Part shown: one piece after another, positions 33,581 to 45,012 of the stretch | Numbering within the stretch: the first letter of the stretch is position 1 | Layout of the letters: each line of letters starts with the position of its first letter | From: Acanthornis magna | Lineage: Eukaryota; Chordata; Aves; Passeriformes; Acanthizidae | DNA length: 64,000 bases | Assembly (NCBI GenBank): GCA_036785705.1 | Contig: JAWUZG010000051.1 | Coordinates: 14,908,501-14,972,500 of the forward strand | Direction: 5' to 3' | Translations under genes and position numbers: made by a program | The notes under the pieces: model-generated | Seen by the model: only the letters and a program-made list of their open reading frames with translations | Database searches by the model: none | What the model was told of the DNA's origin: nothing

Positions 33581-34117
33581 TCATATACCCTTTGCTTAAT
33601 TGAGTTATTGATCTGAGAGTATTGTGAAGATGGTGAAAGGATTATCTGAGTCAGACTCCTATGACAGTGGGTTGTCCAGTATTTGCTGTGTGTTTGCAAA
33701 TGCAGTGAAGATGGTGAGGATTCACTTGGATTTACCTTAATTACAATTTTTTTTTGGAAAGTTTTTCTTTTATGGAGAATCAGGAAAACTTAGGGTTTGG
33801 CCAGTCTTTAAGTATTTATATTTGTATCATCAAGCCACTTAATGTTTTTAAGTTGTGCAACCATTTTAGATAGAAATAGATCCCAAGCTTCCTTGTTTCA
33901 CTTAATTAAAAAGTAGTGTAAAAATAAATCATAGAATGAATTAGCAAATAAAGAATAAGGCATTTTTATTTATATAATACTCGAGTCAAACATTTGGACA
34001 CTCAAAACTGCTACCAGATTCTTCTTTTTCTAAAAGTCAAAATTCTTTGGGAGATTCTGTAGAATTTAATGAAGTTTTCATTTCTTGTAAGCTGGATTTT
34101 CTTGGTTAATTTGAGTT

Positions 34118-34137
34118 TTATATATACATATATACAT

Positions 34138-34175
<38 letters not shown>

Positions 34176-34220
34176 TGTATATATATATATATACACACAC
34201 ACACATATATATATATATAA
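34118..34220. repeat. Compound microsatellite (TA)n(CATA)n(CA)n(TA)n(CA)n(TA)n
   Basis: About 100 bp of alternating TA, CATA and CA blocks. The pattern suggests repeated slippage and conversion between purine-pyrimidine dinucleotides. Likely highly polymorphic. Confidence 0.95.
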
Positions 34221-35090
34221 AAGTTAAAATCCACTTCAGCTAAACTCTTGCATGATAGAACTCAGTCCTAGTAGATGGCTTCACATCACTGCCACTGCAC
34301 CTGTTCATTCTTCTCAAGGCTTTTGCTTTCTGGGAAAGAAATATTCCAGTATTGTTAAATGGGCATTGTCAGCTATATCCACATGTGTAGCTCTTGGAAA
34401 GGAGCTTGGGAAGAAATTATTGCCAACCACCTTTAAAAGAACCAATTTAGAGTTTCTAAAGAGTACTTAACCAACTGGTTAAAAGCTGACACAAATCTTA
34501 TTAATAATCAGCACATTTATATGAATGCAGCCACAGCAAAAATCGTTTTAAAATCAGTGGGCCAGGGCACATAGAATAGTTATGAATGGCTTACAGTTCT
34601 TTGACTTCACTCAGGGACTGGATACACTCTTGGCTAACATTGACATTTTTCCATGACCAACGAATTAACAAACCGAAACTTCAGCTTTTAAGGAACTTCA
34701 GGAAATAGAGAACTCCCTGATCAGAAATCTTCCCCAAAACCAAGGAGAACATTGAAGACACCAGAGTGTCTTTGCTTTTAATAAGAGTGAAGAACTGTGC
34801 ACCATAGACTTCTTAAGAAGCTGCACTAGTAATAGCAATATCTCTAAATAAGATACCAGAAGTGCTGGTGTCTTATGAACCAGCATCTGTGTGGATGCCT
34901 ATGCAGAGAAAATAATTCCAACAAGATGATGTTATAACATTTAGAAATGTATGGTACATATGATGTGTAGATTAGGGAGGCTTTAAAAATAGGTTTTTCA
35001 TGGTTTACCCCTGAAACTCCTGTAAGTTCTGTAAGTCTGAGTTTGCTGAGGAGGAAGGGGCCTTAGGAATAGGCAGAGAGATTCACAGCC

Positions 35091-35109
35091 TTTTTTTTTT
35101 TTTTTTTTT
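35091..35109. repeat. Poly-T tract (T19)
   Basis: Uninterrupted T19. No retroelement body recognised beside it. Confidence 0.95.
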
Positions 35110-37000
35110 CATCTAATTACCACACTGGATTTTCCTCAATCCTGATTTGAGGATCCTCTTGAAAGGTCAGATATTAAATGTTATTGTAATCACATCTAAT
35201 AACTTTTATAAGAATCACTTTCTTTTATGAAGAAATTATCCCAGTACTGCCCTGTCAGCACCCTTTTTCAGCTTTGCACTTTGCACAAAAAAATGCAAAT
35301 GAATTTTTATTGTGCTTTAAGCAGCCTTTCTTACCGGGGTGAAAAAATAGAAGCAGACCTGTTGAGTATTCCCTTATACCCTCTCAGACTTAATGGAAAC
35401 ACTCCCACTTGCTTTTTTAAAAGCAGGCTTCATCCTTGAGGTTGTGCTGGATTCTGCTGCTGCCTTTACTTGTAATTAAATACCATGCAAGTATTGGGAT
35501 TGGCAATACTAAATTCTTAGTTGAAATATCCTAGCGTGAAGGCTGTGTGGACACACTGCTAAAGGAGGGCCTGATTCTTTGAGTCACCGAATATCTGCAT
35601 TTCAAAGGACAATCAGCAAATGGTGCTGATTTTTAAAGGCGCAGCTTCTGTGACCTTGTTTTCAGTGTTAAGAATGTGTAATTGCCATGGAGATCTTGAC
35701 CTCTTGCTTGATTTCTGCTCTGAGATGCCCTAAACAGGCAGGGATAGCCAGAAAGTTGCCTCCCCCTCAGCACAACAGTCAGGATGGGAATAATTCTGAC
35801 TTACTTCTTTTTCGTCTGCTGCAATACCGTGTCAGTCTGTAGGAGTTACATACATGACAGTGAGGTTAATACCTGGGTGATCATTTTATGCTATAGCTGG
35901 ATCATGTTTGCTCTTCAGATTTAGTGCAAATGCCTGATAGTGTGAAAATAGATTGGATCAGATGCAGGTTTCTGGATTATATGTGTCTTTGCAATTTCTA
36001 AGTGCTCCTGCCATTTAATTGTGTAATATAATAGTACAGTGCTCCATACAAGGCAACAAGGCTGTTATTTTTACACTGAAAAGTTATTTTTTTGCTTCAT
36101 AAAGCTTAATTTTTTTATGCCAGAAGGTTGTAGGAAGCTAGGAAAATACAGAATACAGCCCATGACTGTGGGTGCCTAATGGTTTTTATTTTGCTCCAGA
36201 ATTTAAAAGATAAATAGCAGATTTAATATTGTAGGATTAGAGGGTTTCCTGTGCCAAGCTCTTTGGAGCAAATAAAAAAAAAAAAATCTTAATTTACCAT
36301 CAAACGACCTAGCAAAGTCTCCATCTGCCTAGTGGCAAAGCAGCCACATTATTCACTTCAATACTTGGGAGTGTTAGCCACAGAAGAACTGTAACATCAC
36401 AGAGCTCTTATGCAGGTCCCTGCAATGCTGACGGAGCAGCAGAAGGCCCAAACTGCCCCATTAGAGACTGCTTGGATTATTCTGTACAGTGTATTTCTGT
36501 TTACTCCCTAACTCAGGAAATTGTGCCTGAGCTGGGGAAAGGGAGGGTGGCTGTGGAAGTGCCTAGCAGCGTGCCCTTACAGAACTGGACAATAATTAAT
36601 AGCTTTTGTGAAAATACAGCCATATAATGCGACTTCAGGAACAAACAAAACACCTCAGTCTGCTTCTCAGAATGAAAGATTCAATTGTGAATTGGCTGGT
36701 TATTAAAAGTGTTTCAGACTGTTCGCTCAAGTTACATTAAAGTGCTGAGCATCATTTATCCAGGGTAATTCTGGAATAATTGATTTAGAGAAAAATGAAA
36801 AGAGGTTGGACTGAGTACATAACAGGGCACATAAGAAAGTAATCCAGTATGGTTACAGCCTTCCGCAGAAGAGCAGTTCAGCCCCAAAAGCAGATGGAAA
36901 ATGTCGGGCATTTTTTGCCCCTGTTCTGTTGCAATGTTAGATGCCCTGCTCCTGGTTGTGCTCTCAGACACCCATAGGACTGGAATGCCCATTGGCTTCT

Positions 37001-40000
37001 GTAGGTGCTGACTTGTCCTTGGGTTGAGAAATGATAGAAAAACAGCAAATCAAGAATAACAGGGCTGTAGCTTAGCTGGATGAGGACTGGGTGCCCTGTA
37101 CCGCTCTGAGGGGTTCACTCGGCTGGGGCAAGGGACATGATGCACCAGGGAATGAACTGAGTCACCCTTGTGGTCATGTTGAGTCACAGATGTACATTAT
37201 CCTCCTGGGAATGAAATGATGGTGAAAGCAGGAAGAGATAAGTTAACAGTGGTAAAGGAGAAGAAAACCAGAGAGAGGGATCACCACTGGGGAGAAGAGG
37301 AGAATGAGGTGGGAAAGGGAGCGGTTCAGGGCTTCATTTCCTACCTGCTGGCTGCTCTCAGCATGAGAAGAAATTAGAAACTATTTTCAGACTTTCTCCC
37401 TGCATCTGGGTACCTTCCTGTGTTGGGGTTTTTTTCCCCCCAGTATAATGAATAGCATGATTCCAATACATGAAATATACTGTTCAAAATGGTTTCTGAA
37501 GACAACTTAGGACATTATATGAGTAAATGTAATAATTTGTTTTAGTTGAGATATGTAAGAGAGAGGAAAGGGAAAACCTCTAAAATAAGCAGAAGCTTTT
37601 ATAAAAAAGAGCATGGCTTATTGCCATGGTCTTTGTTCTCCATGGTTTAATGCAAAGAAGTATGGAATTTCAGGAAAAATTATAAAGACTCTTCTAGATG
37701 AAATATTTTCTCTTGCAGTGAGCTCCACCAGATTTTTTAGAATAATATTTAAAATCCTGTTTGCACCTTTTGTTACTTTATTCAGGTCTTTGGCCTTTTT
37801 ATAGACAATAGATGTTACACATAGAGTTCAGTCTATTCTATCATGCAGTTGCATTGGCTGAACATTATGTGTTTTTTTGAATATAAACATCATGCATTTC
37901 AGTGCTTTGTAGTATTAATATTTAAATCATCAGTATACAGAAGTATTTTACGTGCCAGAGAGACTATGTTGGTCATTATTGCAGTGAGTGTAGTTATTTG
38001 CTCTGTAGGTATGCCTAGAGACAATTTCTAATTGCTAATTAAGTTATGCATAGCACATTTCTTATTCTTAAGGACATAATTGAATTTAATTTGTAATAAT
38101 CAAGTACTTAGATAATTCAGCCCTCCCCCTCTACTCAAAATTTGTACTTACTGTACTTACTTTGTTTATTTGTGTGTTTTTCCTGGGGGCATGGCTGGAG
38201 GGAAGAGAAACCACCTTTTATGCACAACAACAAAAGTTTTTTGAAATGTCAGTCTGGCTAGGATCCCTGAACTTAAATGAAGAATTATGAATAGTAGCAA
38301 TAGTTTCTTGTTAGAATTATTTGCAGTTGAATGAGAATATGTATTTGTGAACTGACCCTCAATAACTTTATTTGTGAATATTCAAAGGATTACTGAGTAT
38401 TCGTTAAGATGCTTGACAGTCACTAGTCAGATAGTCACAATTTGCTGTAGCACTTACACAGACAAATGGGAAGAAAAACCTTATTTTTATGGTCATCTAA
38501 TGGAGTGTATACTACTTATTTTGCATTTATTCCATGAAAATTAAGAGTTCATTTTTTATTCTTCACACCCCCCCCCGTTCTGTTTCCTTTTTTCTTTATT
38601 CCACATTCCCAGTTATATTATTTTTGACTTGTCTGAGTTGTGACTTTTCTCCTGTAAGTCAGGGTGTTTGTCCAACTCTACTTCCAAAGCAGGAGGTGAT
38701 TCATTGTTAGCGCTTGGGCTGTTGCATGTACTTGGTCTGGTGACTCTTTGTGACAGCCCAGTGCTGTCCTTTGCTCACATTTAGCAGTACAGCAGAGCAT
38801 CAATTCACATCCAGGGCTTCAGGACTTTGCAGCCGTACAAAGAGCAATATTTTGAAGGTGTTGCTGGTTAGTTGCCCTCCTTTAATAAGGCAACATTCAA
38901 ACCAACTGTTTACTTTGCGGTTGGCTAAATTTTTTCCCATGTACATACTAAGATATGATTTTCATTGCATGTGCCAGAATGGCTTCTTTGAGGACAGCAG
39001 GTCAAATGCTCCTAACTCTTCCCTGATATCTCCATCTAAAGGGAAATGGGGACTTCATCCAGGACTTGTCATTATTTTACTCGTGGTCTGTTTGACATAA
39101 TTTAATAATAAATTCAAAAGAATAGTCGATGATATTTGAGTAGGAACTCAGATCTCAGTACAGGGGAAACACTAAATGAAGAATGAAGAAATAATAAAAG
39201 TACAATTTTGTGAAATAGATCAGAGGTCCTGAGGGTTTTTTCAGTGCACATGAATTAGAGGTGAGATACCCATTTATAAAGGGATATTTTGTGGGGGAAA
39301 AAAAAAATCAAAAATTCCTGAGCTATGTTTTCTCTTTGTCTAAGATGTTGGGGAACCCCACTTTGTTCTTGCATATCTTAAAAACAAACAAGGGAAAGAA
39401 AGCAGTAATTTCTCATCTGTGAGGGCAGAGGAATCTGAAGCTGGAGGCCTAGTTTGCAGAGTTTGTAGAGCAATTAAAAATATCAGGATTCTGAACTCAA
39501 ATTGTTGGCTCAAAATGCATCCTGATTTAATGAGGAAAGCACAGGAATAAGTCAGTGCTTGAGTTCCTTGCACAAGGAATTTGCCAAACTGAAGATTTAA
39601 TATTTTCATTTTCTTCAATTACATTTTGACTACCCTGACACAGATAAAAAAAGGTTGTTTTTTTACGAGAACATGACTTTCTGAAGTTATTTTAAAATAT
39701 CTGGGGTTTTGGTTTTTTTTTCCAAAGTGTCCTTAGATACCTATTTGGGGCCAAATTCAGCAAGCAGCTGAGCAGTCTACCCCATCCTATTACTGTATTT
39801 AAACGAAAGCATAACAGCGATGATGACTTATACCAAGTATTTAATATTCCCCATTTTTAGTGAATGCAGTTCTCCCTCTCTTTTTTGCTTTTGTTCTAGG
39901 ATTTCTTTTAAGAACTAAAGATTTTTTTTTCCGGTGAAGACAGTCCTGCTACTCTTACAAGCTCAGAAAAAGTATTTAATATTCAACAGAGTTTGAATCC

Positions 40001-43000
40001 CATTTTACTTGCCATATACTTTCTCCACATCATGTGCATGTGTAAGTCCTCCCTCTAGAAAGATTCCTAATATGTACATGTACATGCATGTATTATATAT
40101 AAATAATTATTTTATATATTATACATTCCATATTATACTAATATTTTTAATAAGATTTTTGTATAGCAATGTAGTATAATCTTTTCGTAGGGACACTAAA
40201 ACACTGTATTTAAACAATTAACATATTTTAAGTATTTTAGAAATACCAGTCTTCTCTGTTCCTATTTTGCACTTAAATTTTCTTATGACAACAAGTGTTA
40301 GATGCTAGTGTTCCATTTGATGGCTAAAAATAAGAGAATGGTGCTCTGCAAGAGGTTTCATGTGCTTCGTAATGAAAGCTACTTTAATTTTACAGTGGAA
40401 TTTTCACATCTGCTTTTGTATAGGGCAGCCAAAAAAGACCTTGCTTTTTAATGGGAGAAACACTGTTTTATGTATAGATTTGCCCAATTAAGTTTGTATC
40501 AAGTAGGTAATATTCAGGACTTGAAGGTAGAACTGTCTGCTGTCTTTGGAGAGAATCACTCAAAAAGAGCATTCCCCTTTATCCAGCAGACATATTTGTG
40601 GCAGCACGGGTTTTCCTCCAGGCAAAAGTGGATGTGAAATCTTCTTTTAAAAGAGCAATTCAAAAAATTCGCTGTGTTAAAACAGAAGTGCAAAAAGCTC
40701 TTTTAATGAAAGACAGATTGCAAGCGTTTGCCTAAGATTATCACTCTGCTAAACTGAAGCAGAGTGGCCGAAATTCCCGCATCATTTACATCTCGTGAGC
40801 AAGGCAAGGGCAAAAGCTGGAGGGAAAATATTTGATAATGTGTGAGCAAACAGCTGTGTGGAAGAAAAAGCTGTGCATTCAGTCCCTGAATCTCTTGGCA
40901 AAAGAAAACAATAGTTTAGTCAAAGCCAAACGAAGCAAACCCTGGGCTGTGCCATGCCATAAATCCTTAAAGAGACAGTCTCAACTTGGATTTAAAAAAA
41001 AGATCAATTCTGATGTCCTCCAGTTTCTTCTCCTTTTAAATACTCTGGCTGGCACTTAGAAGTGTATAAAACTTTAATTTCTGTTCATGGGATCTTTCCC
41101 TTTTTTATGTTTGCAAAGGTGGTTTCTGTTAGCCCGTTTCCTCCTTGCTATCTGAGACCCTGATCCTGCCAAAATGTATTCTTGTCCTTTATTGCAGCGA
41201 GCCTCCCATCCAAATCCCTCCCAGCAGGAAAGGTGAGCTCACATTTATGTGTTTGTAGGAGCAGCGCCTAATTGTAGGGGAAATGGGAACTGCACAGAGT
41301 TCTGTCTGTGGCACAAAATGAACAATAGAGAATATGGAGTAAAGTATATTTCTTTAATACTTCAATTATAGAAGTGCTAGATGTGATGTGTAACTTTAGT
41401 AAGGGACACTCCCTTCAGAGAGGAATGTAATTTTTCATCTTTAAAGTATGGAGTTTTAAACGGGAATTGCTATTGAAATAGCCCACATTGAAATTATTCT
41501 AGTTGTGAGGTGAGGAATCAGGTTCTTTATTTTCATCCTGTATTTTCATTTCAGTGTAAAACTGTCAAATCCTTTTGTTGCTTGCCATGGAACTCCAGTG
41601 GGACTTCGATTTTATTTCCCTCATGCATGATACTGTTTTGCACATTTAGCAGTTCTGTTGTTGGAACTTTTGGTAAGTCCATTCAGAAAATGCAGTATTT
41701 ATTAATCCATGTTTTATGGTGGCAACAAAAGACAGAACGTTGAACAAAATTAAACTGGGACCCCTTATATGTCCTTATTCAGAAAAATAATCTCTCTGAA
41801 GTCACTGGGAGCTAGAAAATACACTCAATGCAATTTAGGCATTTACTTGAACCTAAAAGCCTAAACTGCATTTGAAAACAGGTGGGGGAAAAAAGAGGTG
41901 TGCTTAAATTATTTACATTTCTTCAAAGATACTATGAAGTTTTAAAGTATGGTATTGGCATGCATGACCATAATTGAAAAATCTAGTCTAGCCATAGCAG
42001 GCTACCTTTACTTTGTGTTAGAGGTGGTTGAGATAGACTGCAAACTCACAGTCATCTTACAGATCTTGGTAAAGTCACTGCACAAACAGCTCTTAGACCC
42101 AACGTGAAGAATGTGAAGGATAGAGCACTGAGCTGTTAGGTGAAAAGTTATCTTTCTTTCTGGCAAGCAATCTATGGTAAAAGTTGGGCAAAGGTGTTTT
42201 GCTATTACTCAGTTTCTGGACTTCAGTTGCAGGAAAGTTATGTAGAAGAGACGTAATCTTTATTTCTTGTTTTGTCTTCTTGCACACTGGTGCAGCTATT
42301 TTACTGGAAGTCATTTGCTGGGCACAGGTGAGATGTCATTATTTAGATCTTGTAAAATAAAATAGAAACAAGCACATACCAGCACTTCAGGAAGATTTTA
42401 TAAGCATTTTCCACCCCAAAAATCTAGTTTTGCTCTTCTTCTGGGCCCTGAACTCTTGATGACTTTTAAAGGGTATTTCTGTGAAAGAAACAAGCCTCTT
42501 GCAACCAGCTGGACAAATGATTTGCACCATGTTCTGATGTCACCAGAAATGTTAGTTCCTCCTTCTCCTTCCCCAATGACTGTATCCTGTTGTTTACCAA
42601 CATTTTCAGCTCCCCGTACATTTCCCTGAATACCTCACAGCATCCCAGGTGCAGGCGAATGTTTCCTCCATCTGTGTCCTGCCTGAGGATGTTCTGCTGG
42701 GTGAACACATAGAGCAAGTAGTCAAGAGACCCTCTTCAGTGAAGGTGCTAGTTTGTTTTTGATTTTCACAAAATGTGTAGAAATGTAATTAATTTGACAC
42801 CGCTATCCCTCTGTCAAAGTTGTTTGAAGCTGACCTGTGAGTCAGTTTGGATCAGTGGGTGAGAATATTAGGGGGAAAAAGGAAATTTACCAACTGACGG
42901 CCTTTTGTGAGCTTAATTTCTGAAGAAATATAGCTAAAGTGTTTGATATACAGACAAATATATCTAGACAAATATAGGCAATCTATCCCCTTGCTTTTAT

Positions 43001-45000
43001 AACCCTGTGTTCAAAAAAGATGCTTTAGGCTAGAGTTACTTTATGTGCTTATGAAAAGATGATGAAAAAATAATGTTCCACACTTTCACACATTTTTTTG
43101 TCATCTGTATAGCTTCATTATTCAACTTTCAGATCTGAGTGCCACTTTAGGAAACAAACCCGACTGCATAAAGCTTATGCACAGGCTGTTTAGAGGCACT
43201 GATTCTCTGGGCCTTTTTTGTTCCTGACATAGGTCTTTTAAACAACATTTTCTCTCCTGTCCCAAATTACATGTAAGAAGGTAGCTAATGAAAATCGGTT
43301 TTCACCATTAGCAAACAAATTAGGACCTGAAGGTATAAACAGAACATCAAACATCAAAACTGCCGCTTTAGAGACTGCACATTCACACAGACGTCCATAG
43401 CGTGGTTTGCAGACCTGTTGGGCGCCTTGGTTTAAAGGATATTGCACTTCATTTTTCCAGAAGGAGATTTGAGTTGCTGCACATTCAACTCATGTACAGT
43501 AACCTTACCTTAATTCTGACTGTGACAAATCATCCAGGAGCATTTCATTGCTGTGCCTCAGCTACTGCCCCTTCTCTTGGACTGTATTAGAAGCCCTGAC
43601 AACTCAGAGTGAAGTTGTTACCCCTTATTTGGTAAATGGTAACATTTTAAAATGATGATTAATACACAATTAACCTTTGATAATTTTTCTCAATGGTTTG
43701 ACATAAATAGTTGCACCCCTTGAGAAAAGATTTCCCCATTAGGGAATCCAGATTAAGAACCCATTTACCACATAAGACTAATTTTAACCCCATATTAAGA
43801 GTTGAGTATAGTTTGCTGGCTCTTGTGTGGAACACTGGATATGAATTTCATCAGAATATTTATAGACACAACATTCCTCCTTTGTTGCACCATCTGCTCA
43901 CCACCTCTGATTCTCTAGCTGAGCTTCAGAGTCTGTACCAATGTCAGCGGAAGCTTTAAAATCTGCCATTAAAATAGAAACAACAGCGGAGATCTGCTGT
44001 TAAAATAATAGCAACAACATCCCTCTGTGGGATGCTGGGGAACACACAACTATGGACAGGCTGATCCAGCATTCCTTTCCTGCCCTGGGAGCTCATTTTG
44101 GGGGGTAAAAATAAGAAAAGAAAGAATGCACAGGCTGAGTCCATTTGTGTACAGATAGATGGAAATGTGGAACTACTTTCTCCCATTGTCCTTCTAGTTG
44201 AACACTGGGGAGAGATTGGAACAATGGATGGAAATGCCATGGAGGGAATGTAAAGAGATGCTCAGCAGATGAATTCAATACAAACAGAGCTAAAACCACT
44301 GATAAAGTTAGTTTATACATTTTCCAAACGACTCTCCATGTAATTGTGACTAGCCAGCTTCTACACCTATTACAGTTAATAGCAGCAGGATTACAATTAA
44401 TAGGAGCGGTGCTTATGCTGGATAGTAGTGGGACTGGACTTAGGGGTCATATAAGAAACACCCTGAAAACACACACAAGTAGAGTTGTGAGCAAGAAAAC
44501 AATATGTGAAAACGAAAGTTGTGAATAAACATTAGCTGAATAAAACTTGGCAAAATTTTCGTTGATTGTAAGGGAAAACCACTGGGCAATGTAATCTGGT
44601 TTGGTCCATTAGTTGTTCTTTTTTGTCAAAGACCATGGTATGGTTGAGTTGTATTCCTGGAGAGCATCTCAGAAGACACACACATCTAGTGAATTCACAT
44701 CTTGTTCATCAGCACAACTTCTCAGCACATCTGCATGTGTTGGACTAGCAGAACTTCAGACATAATGTAATTCCTGACAAGAAAAGAACATTGTGGTGGC
44801 TAGTATGAAAAAAAAAGATGATCACAGTGATCAGTAGCATATCTTGAGAGGCTTTACTTTTCATAGTTTGATGTTGTTTTAATAAAAAAAGTAGCCTGAA
44901 ATGCAGCATAATGAGCTTTTTCTACCATAGAGAAACTCCGGGCTTTAAAAATTGCCTTTTTCAACAGAAGGATAATTTAGGACTAATGAATGATAATTTA
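37001..45000. other. AT-rich intron 1, no exon of known protein seen
   Basis: It contains a tRNA-promoter-like pair of boxes near 37.07-37.12 kb, a very AT-rich patch (40060-40160), a unique enhancer-like stretch (40.54-40.82 kb, with 10-bp inverted arms at 40647-40656 and 40697-40706) and the cryptic-exon candidate at 41198-41232. Open frames of up to 116 codons are not recognisable. Confidence 0.55.
41198..41232 (+). other. Candidate 35-nt cryptic exon in TBX15 intron 1
   Basis: A pyrimidine-rich acceptor (ending cctttattgcag at 41197) is followed by 35 nt and a strong donor (AAG|gtgagc, 41233-41238). Inclusion after exon 1 would shift the frame (35 is not a multiple of three), so it would act as a poison or non-coding exon. 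No homology supports it. Confidence 0.25.
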
Positions 45001-45012
45001 GGACTAATGAAT
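44971..45012. repeat. 21-bp perfect tandem duplication
   Basis: Two identical 21-bp copies (44971-44991 and 44992-45012) of gataatttaggactaatgaat less one base cap. The lack of any mismatch suggests a recent event. Confidence 0.95.

Larger units (their letters stand above)
31142..37000. other. AT-rich intron 1, no exon seen
   Basis: Contains a 12-bp tandem duplication (33557-33580), a compound microsatellite (34118-34220), T19 (35091-35109) and A13 (36274-36286). The stretch about 36.56-36.80 kb is unique and looks like conserved non-coding DNA (inference). Open frames are 99 codons or fewer. Confidence 0.55.

Noticed and set aside
37061..37133. Functional tRNA gene
   Set aside because: A and B boxes are spaced well, but the anticodon arm, T stem and acceptor stem do not pair and U33 is missing.
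42466..42717. Minus-strand 83-codon frame (MLYVFTQQN...) considered as a retroviral or transposon fragment
   Set aside because: No motif of gag, pol, env or transposase can be seen, and no LTR is nearby.
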